This document shows positions 1 to 8,608 of a stretch of DNA of 64,000 nt, piece by piece. Position numbers and translations under genes: made by a program. The stretch comes from SZUA-430 sp964646885. GTDB lineage: Bacteria > Pseudomonadota > Alphaproteobacteria > Micropepsales > Micropepsaceae. The stretch covers positions 1-64,000 of the forward strand of contig CAZYFM010000001.1 of NCBI GenBank assembly GCA_964646885.1, written 5' to 3'. The notes below the pieces were generated by a model. It worked only from the letters and a program-made list of their open reading frames with translations, ran no database searches and was not told the origin of the DNA. Numbering within the stretch: the stretch's first letter is position 1; every line of letters begins with the position of its first letter.

Positions 1-1913
1 ACGCCGTCGAGTACTTCGTGTCGTACTACGACTATTACCAGCCCGAAGCGTACGTGCCGCGCACCGACACCTACATCGAGAAGGATTCGTCGATCAACGA
101 GCAGATCGACCGCATGCGCCATGCGGCGACACGAGCCATCCTCGAGCGTGACGACGTCATCATCGTGGCATCGGTGTCATGCATCTACGGTATTGGCTCC
201 GTCGAGACATACACGGCCATGACTTTCAGTCTCGAGGCCGGCAAGCAGATTTCGCGCAACGACTTGCTGGCCAACCTGGTCGCCCTCCAGTACCGCCGCA
301 ACGAGGCGAGCTTCACGCGCGGCGCCTTTCGTGTGCGCGGCGATACGGTCGAACTCTTCCCGGCCCACTACGAGGACCGCGCCTGGCGCATCTCGATGTT
401 TGGTGACGAGATCGAAGCCATTCACGAATTCGACCCGCTGACAGGCCAGAAGACCAGCGAACTGGAGTCGGTGAAGGTCTACGCAAACTCTCACTACGTC
501 ACGCCCCGCCCCACGCTCACGCAGGCCATGAAGGGCATCAAGGAAGAATTGCGCCAGCGGCTCATCGAACTCAATGCACAGGGCAAGCTCATCGAGGCAC
601 AACGCATCGAGCAGCGCACCATGCTCGATCTCGAGATGATGGAAGCGACGGGCTCCTGCCCCGGCATCGAGAACTATTCGCGCTGGCTGACGGGCCGCAA
701 GCCAGGCGAACCGCCGCCAACATTGTTCGAATATCTTCCCGACAACGCCATCGTCTTCGCCGACGAAAGCCACGTGACCATTCCGCAGATCGGCGGCATG
801 TATCGGGGCGACTTCCGGCGCAAGTTCACGCTGCAGGAATACGGGTTCCGCCTCCCCTCATGCATGGACAATCGTCCGCTGAAATTCGAGGAATGGGACG
901 CAATGCGCACGCAGACAATCAGCGTGTCGGCGACACCCGGTCCCTGGGAAATGGAGCGCACCGGGGGCGTCTTCGTCGAACAGGTCATTCGCCCGACGGG
1001 CCTGATCGATCCGCCGGTGATCATCCGTCCTGTCGAGCACCAGGTTGACGACCTTGTCGCCGAATGCCGGGAAGTCGCCGCAAAGGGATATCGCGTCCTC
1101 GTCACCGTTCTGACGAAAAAGATGGCGGAGGACCTGACGGAGTACCTGCACGACCAGAAGATCCGCGTGCGCTACATGCACTCGGACATCGATACGCTCG
1201 AGCGCATCGAGATCATCCGTGACCTGCGCCTTGGAGCGTTCGACGTCCTTGTGGGCATCAACCTGCTGCGTGAGGGTCTCGATATCCCGGAATGCGCACT
1301 CGTGGCGATCCTCGATGCCGACAAGGAAGGCTTCCTGCGTTCGGAAACATCACTGGTCCAGACCATCGGCCGCGCAGCTCGAAACGTCGATGGCCGCGTG
1401 ATCCTCTACGCCGACAGGGAAACCGACTCCATGAAGCGCGCGATGGCGGAAACGGCGAGACGTCGCGCCAAGCAGGATGCCTACAACAAGGAAAACGGCA
1501 TCACCCCCGAAAGCGTCCGCAAGTCGATTGCCGACATCATCCAGAGCCCGTACGAGCGCGACCATGTCACGGTATCGACAGGAGACAAGGGCAAGCCGCA
1601 CCTCATTGGCCACAATCTCAAGTCCCACATCGCGGAACTCGAGAAGCGCATGAAGGAAGCCGCCGCCGATCTCGAGTTCGAGGAAGCGGGCCGCATTCGC
1701 GACGAAATCAAGCGCCTGCAGGCGACGGAACTGGCGATCGCCGACGATCCGTTCGCGCGGCAGCAGGCCGTGGACGACGCAGCTGCGGAAGCAGCAGCCC
1801 GAAAGCGGCCGCGGTTTGATGACGACGGCGTCGCCCTGTCACCAGCCCCGGCGCGTCCCAATTCTCGCGGTGGCCGGCCTGGATCGAAACCGTCCCGCGG
1901 ACGTCGTCGCTAG
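1..1913 (+). CDS. uvrB: UvrABC system protein B, 5' end cut off by the window
   Basis: This is the damage-verifying helicase of nucleotide excision repair, which receives damaged DNA from UvrA and recruits UvrC. About 636 residues are visible in the frame beginning at base 3. The first visible motif is the YDYYQPEAYVP beta-hairpin that inserts between DNA strands. The helicase DES box follows (FADESH), then motif VI (QTIGRAARN), and near the C terminus the UVR domain (about residues 530-580) that binds UvrC. Roughly 85 N-terminal residues, including the Walker A lysine, lie upstream of the window. The tail is rich in Arg, Gly and Pro. uvrC is about 22 kb away and not linked. Confidence 0.97.
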   Translation, partial: AVEYFVSYYDYYQPEAYVPRTDTYIEKDSSINEQIDRMRHAATRAILERDDVIIVASVSCIYGIGSVETYTAMTFSLEAGKQISRNDLLANLVALQYRRNEASFTRGAFRVRGDTVELFPAHYEDRAWRISMFGDEIEAIHEFDPLTGQKTSELESVKVYANSHYVTPRPTLTQAMKGIKEELRQRLIELNAQGKLIEAQRIEQRTMLDLEMMEATGSCPGIENYSRWLTGRKPGEPPPTLFEYLPDNAIVFADESHVTIPQIGGMYRGDFRRKFTLQEYGFRLPSCMDNRPLKFEEWDAMRTQTISVSATPGPWEMERTGGVFVEQVIRPTGLIDPPVIIRPVEHQVDDLVAECREVAAKGYRVLVTVLTKKMAEDLTEYLHDQKIRVRYMHSDIDTLERIEIIRDLRLGAFDVLVGINLLREGLDIPECALVAILDADKEGFLRSETSLVQTIGRAARNVDGRVILYADRETDSMKRAMAETARRRAKQDAYNKENGITPESVRKSIADIIQSPYERDHVTVSTGDKGKPHLIGHNLKSHIAELEKRMKEAAADLEFEEAGRIRDEIKRLQATELAIADDPFARQQAVDDAAAEAAARKRPRFDDDGVALSPAPARPNSRGGRPGSKPSRGRRR

Positions 1914-1940
1914 ATCAGTTTCACCCAACGGAGATCCGGA

Positions 1941-2492
1941 ATGAAGACAAGAGCCGTACTCGCGGTCAGCCTGCTGCTTGCAGGCTGCGCCACCACCGAT
2001 ACCCTGGCACCGCAGGACACCTTCATGTCGAACCTCAACAGGCTGTGCGGAAAGACATTTGCCGGCCGCCTCGTCACGACAGACCCCGCAGACAAGGATT
2101 TCGCCGGCAAGAAGCTTGAGATGGGGCCCGTCACCTGTTCAACGAACGAAGTCGCAGTCCCGTTTGCAGTGGGTGACAACCGGACAAGGACATGGGTCAT
2201 CACCCGCACGGAATCCGGTGTGCGCCTCAAGCACGTGCACCGGCATGCTGACGGCCACGAGGACAAGGTCTCGCGCTATGGCGGCGATACCATCGCGTCC
2301 GGCACCGCCGAACGGCAGGAGTTTCCGGCCGACGCTTTCTCGAAGGATCTCTTTCGGGCAAATGGCCTGGAACGGTCACTGACGAATGTCTGGGCCGTGG
2401 AAGCCGCTCCCGGAAAGCACTTCGCCTATGAACTGCGCAGGGCCGACCGCTTCTTCCGCGTCGAGTTCGAAACGCCCGACACCGCCCGCTGA
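1941..2492 (+). CDS. Small predicted lipoprotein of unknown function
   Basis: The 183-residue product begins with a basic n-region and a short hydrophobic stretch that ends in LLAGC. Cys16 is therefore a likely lipidation site for Lgt and signal peptidase II. The mature part is soluble and mixed alpha/beta in appearance, and I recognise no family. An ATG at 1941 with GGAG seven bases upstream supports the start. The gene lies 27 bp downstream of uvrB on the same strand and may be cotranscribed, although no functional link is evident. A strong GC-rich hairpin follows it. Confidence 0.7.
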   Translation: MKTRAVLAVSLLLAGCATTDTLAPQDTFMSNLNRLCGKTFAGRLVTTDPADKDFAGKKLEMGPVTCSTNEVAVPFAVGDNRTRTWVITRTESGVRLKHVHRHADGHEDKVSRYGGDTIASGTAERQEFPADAFSKDLFRANGLERSLTNVWAVEAAPGKHFAYELRRADRFFRVEFETPDTAR

Positions 2493-2513
2493 ACCTGCGA
2501 AGGGCCAGAATCA

Positions 2514-2541
2514 GAACGGGCGCCCTTTCGGGCGCCCGTTC
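2514..2541. terminator. Intergenic hairpin between convergent genes
   Basis: A perfect 12-bp GC-rich stem (2514-2525 with 2530-2541) closes a TTTC tetraloop. It lies between the lipoprotein stop at 2492 and the convergent outer membrane gene ending at 2567, so it could serve both strands. Only a short T stretch (CTTTTA) follows on the plus strand and none on the minus strand, so termination efficiency is uncertain. Confidence 0.6.
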
Positions 2542-2566
2542 CGAGGCTTTTATGCCAGATTGAGGC

Positions 2567-3460
2567 TTAGCCGCCAACCACGATGGCGCCGTAGTCCATC
2601 TGGTTGAACGACGGACCCGTGCGGTCCTGCTCCATCTTCGTGCCTTCGACGCCGAAGGAGAACGTCACGCCGATCTTGATCGTGTGCGTGTCCTTGTCGA
2701 TCGACGAGCTGCAGCAGCTCGTCGGATCGGCTTCCGTCGAGCGGCCTTCATAGGCAACCCACAGGCTGAGCGGCTCCTTGGCTTCCGGCTTGTATTCGAC
2801 CTTTGCACCCCAGTGCAGCGTGTCGACGTCGAGTTCTCCAGCAAAAGCTTCGCCAGAGATGTAGCCGAGGTTGGCCGAAACCGTCGTCTTTTCGTTGGCG
2901 TAGTAACGCACTTCGCCACCGACATACCAGGCATCGCTCAGGAAGATGTCATCCGAACCGCCGAACGAGTCCGTGCTCGAGTCGAGGTAGCCGGCGTTCA
3001 GGCCGAGCGTGATGTTGTTGAGGTAGTACTGGCCTTCAGCGCCGACGAAGTAGTAGTCGGCCGACGAGTCAGCAAAACCAACAGTGACGCCCGAGGAGAC
3101 GCCAACGCCACCAACGAGACCGACCGCGTACTTGTCATTGCGATAGTACACGTGGGCAGCGCCCTGCACGCCGGCGTCACGGTCGAGATTGAAACCGTTC
3201 GAGTCAGCAAACGAGGCAACGCCACCGAAGTCGAGCTGCAGGTTGATGTTGTTCGAGAAGGCAACGTTCAGCTTGGACTCGCCGCTGATCGAAGCAAACG
3301 ACTCATCGAACACCGAACCGAAGTCGTCATCCTGGAAGGTCTGACCGACCGCCAGGCTGATGTTGCCGGAAAACTTGTTCGCACCAGCGACAGCGCCTGC
3401 GCCAGACAGAGCGATCGTCAGAAGTGCAGTGCCGGCCATTCCGGCGACTTTCCAATTCAT
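2567..3460 (-). CDS. Predicted outer membrane beta-barrel (porin-like) protein
   Basis: The 297-residue product has a Sec signal peptide (about residues 1-26, ending in GAVAGA). The rest is built of alternating polar and hydrophobic strands with Gly, Asp and aromatic residues, as in small outer membrane barrels. The start is the ATG at 3460 rather than the ORF edge at 3472, because GGAGG sits five bases upstream of it. The protein ends in VVGG rather than a terminal aromatic residue, which is unusual for a BamA substrate. No pore substrate can be deduced. A cysteine pair lies in a predicted loop near residue 249. The gene is monocistronic, with a long AT-rich upstream region. Confidence 0.65.
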   Translation of the reverse strand: MNWKVAGMAGTALLTIALSGAGAVAGANKFSGNISLAVGQTFQDDDFGSVFDESFASISGESKLNVAFSNNINLQLDFGGVASFADSNGFNLDRDAGVQGAAHVYYRNDKYAVGLVGGVGVSSGVTVGFADSSADYYFVGAEGQYYLNNITLGLNAGYLDSSTDSFGGSDDIFLSDAWYVGGEVRYYANEKTTVSANLGYISGEAFAGELDVDTLHWGAKVEYKPEAKEPLSLWVAYEGRSTEADPTSCCSSSIDKDTHTIKIGVTFSFGVEGTKMEQDRTGPSFNQMDYGAIVVGG

Positions 3461-3808
3461 TAAGGCCTCCATTTACCCAGGGATGGTGAAATCGTGAATG
3501 CTGACCGCGTGGCTATTCATGATGTTTTGGCCAGCGGTAAAGGCGGCGGACAATCACACGTGCAGCGAAACCAAGTAAAGTGGGAATCTAGTGAAAATGA
3601 GAGACAAAATGACAAGCGCGAATACTTGAATATTTTGATGTATTTACATGGTTAATTACGACTTGGGGGGTACCTCGATCGGATACAATTTCTCCGATCA
3701 AGAGAATATTGCCGGCGACACACCAAATAGCGTTGCGAGCATCTGGCGCGGGCAGCACGCTAGCGTTGTAGCTCCGTTGGATTTACTATGGAGACTGATA
3801 CCGGGTGA
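3461..3808. other. Divergent intergenic region with an inverted repeat
   Basis: This stretch separates two divergent genes and is clearly richer in A and T than its surroundings, especially at 3570-3720. It holds an inverted repeat with 7-bp arms, GATCGGA at 3677-3683 and TCCGATC at 3693-3699, which could be an operator or the stem of a leader. I find no convincing sigma-70 promoter. The short frames across it have no ribosome-binding site or protein-like composition. Confidence 0.5.
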
Positions 3809-4474
3809 ATGGGTAGGAAGCCCGGGTCGGGGGACCAGGTGGAAACAATCTTTTCTGTGCTGGCAGACATCGTTCTCGAAGCCTCGCGGCTGCACGTGGC
3901 CGTGTGGCTGAACGCGTCGCTGCTCTTTGTCTTGCTGGCCCTGCTTTCGGCCCATCGCGACCTGAAGAAAAAGTTCCACCTCACCGAAGCGCTCCTGCTT
4001 GAGAAGAGCATCGGCGTGCACAGCCGCAATTGGACCGCCACCGCAATCAATCTCGAGAAAAAGGCACAGGAACCTGGCGACGTGGCACGCTCAAGCGCCC
4101 TCACCTTCCTGCACCTTCTGGATGAAGCGGCTGAAGCCTGGCTCAAGGGAAGCCAGTGGCATGAAGCCCTGCGTGTCACGCAGCAACTGCTCCTCCAGAC
4201 CTGCCACGCGATCGGTTCACCGGGATTTGGAGAGAACGAGTTCCGCGCGTGCGCCGACCTGATCGAAAACAAGCTGTCGACCTACGCTGACCTTTCCAAG
4301 GCAGCGAGCGAGGCACCGGAGAATGCAATCCGCTTCCTCGGACAGATGGACCTGATGCTGTCGATCCACGACCAGCCCGCGCGCATCGTTCAGCTGCGTG
4401 ACATGATTGCCGAAGTGGCATTCGTCGTTGAGGAAGAAAACGGCCTCGTGAAAGCCAAGGCCAAGGCGTCCTGA
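3809..4474 (+). CDS. Hypothetical single-pass membrane protein
   Basis: The product has up to 221 residues and one strongly hydrophobic segment near the N terminus (about residues 29-47, rich in Leu, Val and Ala). A cytoplasmic helical domain rich in Glu, Lys and Ala follows. I recognise no family. The start is uncertain. The ATG at 3809 has no good ribosome-binding site, while a GTG at 3839 sits just after GGGGGA and would shorten the protein by ten residues without touching the membrane helix. It is divergent from the porin-like gene and convergent with the small gene that follows. Confidence 0.5.
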   Translation: MGRKPGSGDQVETIFSVLADIVLEASRLHVAVWLNASLLFVLLALLSAHRDLKKKFHLTEALLLEKSIGVHSRNWTATAINLEKKAQEPGDVARSSALTFLHLLDEAAEAWLKGSQWHEALRVTQQLLLQTCHAIGSPGFGENEFRACADLIENKLSTYADLSKAASEAPENAIRFLGQMDLMLSIHDQPARIVQLRDMIAEVAFVVEEENGLVKAKAKAS

Positions 4475-4489
4475 CCCCGAAAGGTCAGG
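4470..4489 (+). terminator. Short hairpin after the membrane protein gene
   Basis: CCTGACC at 4470-4476 pairs with GGTCAGG at 4483-4489 around a six-base loop, overlapping the stop codon of the upstream gene. No T-run follows, so this is a weak candidate for termination or for protecting the mRNA 3' end. Confidence 0.3.
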
Positions 4490-4510
4490 ATCACCTGAAC
4501 GGCGCCGGTC

Positions 4511-4738
4511 TCAGACCAGGCTCGAGTTGAGATAGGCTTCAAGTTCCTTCGAGTTCGGCTTGTGCTCCTGCAGGATCAGGATCACGCGATGGATCTGCGC
4601 ATCATCCACGCCAAACTTCTTCATCTTCGCGACATGCTTGGGATCGCGCAGCTCCGCAACGAGCTGGAGCGGAGACTTGGAGGAATAGTCCGAAATCGTT
4701 CCCTTGATCGCCTTGATCAGTTTCTGGTTGCCACTCAT
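4511..4738 (-). CDS. Hypothetical small protein, 75 residues
   Basis: The start is set at the ATG at 4738 because AAGGGGGAAC lies just upstream. The longer frame to 4831 has a Cys/Ser-rich, non-protein-like N terminus. The 75-residue product is charged and predicted helical, with many Lys and a central region (KMKKFGVDDAQIHRVILIL) that could be a small helical bundle. I recognise no family. It stands alone between convergent and divergent neighbours. Confidence 0.5.
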   Translation of the reverse strand: MSGNQKLIKAIKGTISDYSSKSPLQLVAELRDPKHVAKMKKFGVDDAQIHRVILILQEHKPNSKELEAYLNSSLV

Positions 4739-4882
4739 TTGCGTTCCCCCTTGGTAGGCTGCATGCAGGCAATATAGACTAATGCTGCAACTTTCGCGAG
4801 CGGCGCTGCTCGCCCGCGACACGAACCACATCTACCGGTTTCGCCACGCACGCGATTATCGGGTCGAAACAGGGAGAGACAA

Positions 4883-5296
4883 ATGCAGGTTCAGCTACTC
4901 GCAACAATTGGCCGCATCGTTCTGGGGCTCTATTTCCTCGCGGCCGGCGCAGGAAAGATCTTCAACCCGGCACCTCCCGAGCAGATCGCACACATGATCG
5001 CCAATGGCGTTCCATGGCCCGAGCTGAACTTCACGCTGGCAGCCGCCTGTGAAGCAACGGCGGGCATCTGCTTCATCATCGGGCTGCATGTCCGGCTCGT
5101 CGCCATACTCCTCGCGATCTTCACCGTCTTCGTGTCGGTTCTTCTTCACGCCTTCTGGAAGGAAACAGGCCATGAGTCATTCGTGCAGATGATGATGTTC
5201 ATGAAGAACATTGCCACCGCAGCCGGCATCCTCGCCTTCGCAGGCTTTGGTTCCGGGCCTCTGGCGCTTGATCGCTGGTTCGGTGTGCAGGAATAG
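4883..5296 (+). CDS. DoxX family membrane protein
   Basis: The 137-residue product has four predicted membrane helices and the DoxX layout: an N-terminal helix with GLYFLAAGAGKI, then helices around residues 48-66, 70-92 and 105-125. DoxX-type proteins are small inner membrane proteins, some linked to quinone or thiosulfate oxidation and others to redox homeostasis. The substrate cannot be read from the sequence. The gene ends five bases before a glutathione S-transferase gene on the same strand. The pair is probably cotranscribed, which hints at a thiol or electrophile stress role (inference). Confidence 0.75.
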   Translation: MQVQLLATIGRIVLGLYFLAAGAGKIFNPAPPEQIAHMIANGVPWPELNFTLAAACEATAGICFIIGLHVRLVAILLAIFTVFVSVLLHAFWKETGHESFVQMMMFMKNIATAAGILAFAGFGSGPLALDRWFGVQE

Positions 5297-5301
5297 TCGC
5301 C

Positions 5302-5937
5302 ATGCCGAGGCTCTATCAGGATCCACGATCAGGCAACTGCTACAAGTGCACGCTCACGGCCTCTCATCTGGGCAAGCCCCTCGAAACTGTCAACGTCGAC
5401 GTGATGTCGGGGCTCACGCGGACGCCGGCGTTCCTGGCGCGCAATCCGAACGGGCGCGTGCCATTGCTGGAACTGGATGACGGCACCTGCCTCGCGGAGT
5501 CCAATGCCATCATCTGGTACCTCGCGGAAGGTTCGCCACTGATACCGACCGATCCCTTGCTGCGCGCGCAGATGCTGCAGTGGATGTTCTTCGAGCAGTA
5601 CAGCCACGAGCCCTACATCGCCGTCGCCAGGTTCTGGTTGTCATTCGTTCCGGAGGCAAAGCGCCAGGAACGCATCCACCTTCTGCCGGAGTGGCACGCA
5701 AAGGGTTACGCCGCCCTGGGCGTGATGGAAACGCAACTGAAGGACCGGAAGTGGTTTGTGGGTGACACGCTATCTCTCGCCGACATCGCACTCTTCGCCT
5801 ACACGCACTGTGCCGAAGATGGCGGGTTCAGCCTCCAGGATTATCCTGGCGTTCGCGCGTGGATCAGCCGCGTCCAGTCCATCAGGGGCTTCTTCCTGAT
5901 GGCTCGGCCGGAAGTCAGCGTGCAGTCGCAAATGTGA
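5302..5937 (+). CDS. Glutathione S-transferase family protein
   Basis: The 211-residue product has an N-terminal thioredoxin-like domain (about 1-80) with the cis-Pro segment GRVPLLEL and the glutathione-contacting ESNAIIWYLA. A helical C-terminal domain (about 90-205) contains the LSLADIALFAY N-capping box. Such enzymes conjugate glutathione to electrophiles or reduce mixed disulfides in the cytoplasm. The likely catalytic residue near the start is Ser10 or Cys13 (DPRSGNCYKC) rather than Tyr, as in beta-like or Nu-like bacterial classes. It follows the DoxX gene and overlaps the convergent next gene tail-to-tail by 23 bp. Confidence 0.85.
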   Translation: MPRLYQDPRSGNCYKCTLTASHLGKPLETVNVDVMSGLTRTPAFLARNPNGRVPLLELDDGTCLAESNAIIWYLAEGSPLIPTDPLLRAQMLQWMFFEQYSHEPYIAVARFWLSFVPEAKRQERIHLLPEWHAKGYAALGVMETQLKDRKWFVGDTLSLADIALFAYTHCAEDGGFSLQDYPGVRAWISRVQSIRGFFLMARPEVSVQSQM

Positions 5938-7408
5938 AGGGAAGGCCCATCGTGCGCGCATGGGGCTTCAACCCCTCCTGCACGGCTTCGGTCGCAACGA
6001 GCGCTCTCAGCCTGTAACGCAGGTCATTGAGGTCCGAGCCTGCTTTTGACCTGTCTTCGTAAAGCTGGGCCGTCAGGATGGCGGTCGAACGCAGTTGCGG
6101 ATTGTCCAGCATGGACACCAGCACCTTTCCCGCCTTGTCGCGCTGGCCGATGCAGACGAGGGCGTCCATGAGGTCGATGGGGGAAGCATCGGTCGACGCC
6201 TCCAGTTGGGCCATAGCCTCGTCCCTGCGCTCGTTGCGCCCCAGATCATGCGCGGCGCACACGATGATTTTCTGCGCCCGCGACTGGGCCTCGACACCCT
6301 GCATGGTGCCGATCATCAGCAGCGCCCCCTCATCATCTCCTGTGAGCTCGAGAAGATTCGCGATATCCAGCCGAAGAGACACCGGCAGCAACGCCTGCTC
6401 CTTCAGCATTTCCTTCGCCGACCGGCGCGCCGCCCACGCTTCACCCATGTCTGCATAGGCATTGGCGACTTCCAGCCTCAAGGCGACACTCGTCGCCCGC
6501 TTGTCGCTGCGTGCCTGCTCGATGGCATTGAGACCAAGCCTGACCGCTTCGTCCGGCTTTCCCACAATCCTGAGCGTGCGCATCAGGTCGAGCCAGTCCG
6601 ACGATGACAGGTGCGGCTGCTCGAGCCTCGCCTGGATTCCGCGGTCCACGCGAGCGGCCAGCGCACCCGGCGCCATCAGCTTGCGGACTGAGGGATAGGA
6701 CCAGAGCGGAGCGAAGGCCTTGTCAGCAAGCAGGATGCTGAGCACGACGGGTGACTCGACCGACTGCGTTTCCCGGACCGCTCCTTCGATCCTGTTCTGA
6801 CGCAGCAGCAAGGCGATGTAGCGCAGACGGATGGTGTCAGGGATATGGAGAGAGGATGGCCCCATGTAGCGCCCTTCCACCAGGCGCGACACGAGCGGGT
6901 CCCGGAGCGGTGATTTCGACGCCTCGAGCGCGTTCAGGATGCTCTCGACGAGCCCGTAACGAAGACGGTTGGTCAGCAGGAATGAACTGTCATCGAGGTC
7001 CAGGATCGCCTTCGCGGCTTCCTCATGAAGACCGCAGCTGCTGAGCACCGACACAAGTGACGCCCAGTTATAGGCATTGGGATAGGCCCGCTGCCGCTCG
7101 CGGATCACCCTCTGGGCCTCATCGGCCTTGCCGGTGGCAGCCAGGGCTCGGGCCTTGAGGTATGCCGCCCAGTCGGCTTCGCGCTCGGCCAGCGAACCGG
7201 ATTCCTCCGCCTGCTTGACGAAGCCAAGGGCCTGCTCGAACTGTCCGTCATCAATGGCAGCGGCGGCCTTCTGCAGGCGCGCGTCAAAGCTGGCGCTCGG
7301 AAGCACGGGCTTTGTGGCCTGCGTTGCCGGCGCCGCAATGGCGTTGCTGACCGCTCCCTGCAGGACAAGCCCGGCCAGGAACGCCATGATGGTGATGATC
7401 CCCTTCAC
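5915..7408 (-). CDS. Secreted or periplasmic TPR-like repeat protein
   Basis: The 497-residue product is almost all helical, with repeated pairs of Ala/Leu-rich helices resembling tetratricopeptide repeats (for example DGQFEQALGFVKQAEE and GKPDEAVRLGLNAIEQA). I prefer the GTG at 7408 as the start because GGGGGA lies nine bases upstream and a signal peptide then follows directly (about residues 1-26, ending in NAIAAP). The frame extends to 7534 with an unlikely N terminus. TPR proteins are usually scaffolds. The partner is unknown. The 3' end overlaps the glutathione transferase gene by 23 bp. Confidence 0.6.
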   Translation of the reverse strand: MKGIITIMAFLAGLVLQGAVSNAIAAPATQATKPVLPSASFDARLQKAAAAIDDGQFEQALGFVKQAEESGSLAEREADWAAYLKARALAATGKADEAQRVIRERQRAYPNAYNWASLVSVLSSCGLHEEAAKAILDLDDSSFLLTNRLRYGLVESILNALEASKSPLRDPLVSRLVEGRYMGPSSLHIPDTIRLRYIALLLRQNRIEGAVRETQSVESPVVLSILLADKAFAPLWSYPSVRKLMAPGALAARVDRGIQARLEQPHLSSSDWLDLMRTLRIVGKPDEAVRLGLNAIEQARSDKRATSVALRLEVANAYADMGEAWAARRSAKEMLKEQALLPVSLRLDIANLLELTGDDEGALLMIGTMQGVEAQSRAQKIIVCAAHDLGRNERRDEAMAQLEASTDASPIDLMDALVCIGQRDKAGKVLVSMLDNPQLRSTAILTAQLYEDRSKAGSDLNDLRYRLRALVATEAVQEGLKPHARTMGLPFTFATAR

Positions 7409-7530
7409 CCGAGCTGTTCCCCCAAACCGCTTGGCAGCCGCCAGCATACCAAAGCGCAACCGCCATGAAATGCGGCACGCGTTCTTGCGGGCCGGATGTT
7501 GCCCTTGCGCCACGGCGGTTTCCAGATGCC

Positions 7531-8529
7531 TCACAGTTCAGACAGGGCCAGGACGAAGATTGTGCCCAGCCCGGCCATGAGGATGGTCGAGTAGACGGCA
7601 AGCAGGATCCCGAACTTGATCGACGTCAGCCACCAGCTGCGTCCATACACGAGCTGCATGGCCATCCACAGATAGACCAGCAGGATCAGCCAGACCGCCC
7701 AGAGGAACCCTCCCCCGCCCAGCATTGCGGCAACCAGGGCGCTGACGGCCATGGCGAAGAAAACGACCGTGTGCACGTGAAGCGAAAAAATGAGGTGCTC
7801 CATCAGGAACACGCGTGGCCACCAGTGCATCACGGCCAGCAGGATCGCGAAGACGGGCACGAGCACCAGCATGAGCCGTGGCAGCCAGACGTTTAGCGGT
7901 CCGTTCAGCTTCATCGGATCCTCGAGGGCCCGCTGGTATCCTTCCGATACGCGCGACAGGCTGCGTTCAAGCCCCTTCAGGAAAGTCTTTTCTTCCTCTG
8001 TTGCGCCTTCAACCTCGACATTCACGGGACCGCTGCTGATGTCTTCCTTCTGCTTCTCCGTCAGCTTGACATGCTTGATCGAAGAGGCGGGAACAAAGAT
8101 CTCCATCTCGACGATTGTTCCGGGAACTGGCCCCGGTTTGGCAACCGGAACCTCCGCGCCTGTCCGCGAGGGAACCACAACCACGGCATCTGCAGGCGTT
8201 CCCGGTCTCACCTTGAAGGCAACCAGGGCAAGGTCCGTGAGCTGGAGGGTCAGGAAGAAGACGAAGGTCGCGATGACAAAAAGTCGGAACGGCGGAAGCA
8301 GCGAAGCACGCTGACCGGCGATGTATTTCTGCGTGAAGGCCCCCGGCTCGGACACGAGCAGCCAGATGGTCCGGAACGTCCGAGAATCGTAGCTGAACAC
8401 GGCATCAAGGAACTCGCCCAGGATCCACCAGATCGGACGGTTCAGGTCGGAAGCCTTCTGCCCGCAATTCGAGCAATAGGGCCCGTTGAGAGCTGTGCCG
8501 CAATTGGCGCAGGACGGTAAGACGGCCAT
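7531..8529 (-). CDS. DUF3667-like membrane protein with N-terminal zinc ribbon
   Basis: The 332-residue product starts with two CxxC knuckles (CANC and CSNC, within the first 25 residues) that form a likely zinc ribbon. A conserved segment rich in aromatic and basic residues follows, then a cluster of four or five membrane helices, one near residue 85 and the rest in the last 130 residues. This matches the general form of DUF3667 proteins, whose function is unknown. A soluble loop (about 110-200) separates the helices. The ATG at 8529 has GGGGGA eight bases upstream, so the frame to 8559 is not needed. It lies downstream of ychF on the same strand. Confidence 0.6.
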   Translation of the reverse strand: MAVLPSCANCGTALNGPYCSNCGQKASDLNRPIWWILGEFLDAVFSYDSRTFRTIWLLVSEPGAFTQKYIAGQRASLLPPFRLFVIATFVFFLTLQLTDLALVAFKVRPGTPADAVVVVPSRTGAEVPVAKPGPVPGTIVEMEIFVPASSIKHVKLTEKQKEDISSGPVNVEVEGATEEEKTFLKGLERSLSRVSEGYQRALEDPMKLNGPLNVWLPRLMLVLVPVFAILLAVMHWWPRVFLMEHLIFSLHVHTVVFFAMAVSALVAAMLGGGGFLWAVWLILLVYLWMAMQLVYGRSWWLTSIKFGILLAVYSTILMAGLGTIFVLALSEL

Positions 8530-8608
8530 GAGTTCAATCCCCCGCCCCGATTTGAGCATCGGCCGACGTCAGATTCAATTCGCAGCCCACCCGGTAGGAG
8601 CAATCCCC

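Noticed and set aside
2684..3463. A 259-codon plus-strand frame opposite the outer membrane protein gene
   Set aside because: The minus-strand reading has a signal peptide and a strong ribosome-binding site. The plus-strand product looks random.
3648..3911. An 87-codon frame in the AT-rich divergent region
   Set aside because: It has no ribosome-binding site, overlaps the start of the membrane protein gene and has no protein-like pattern.
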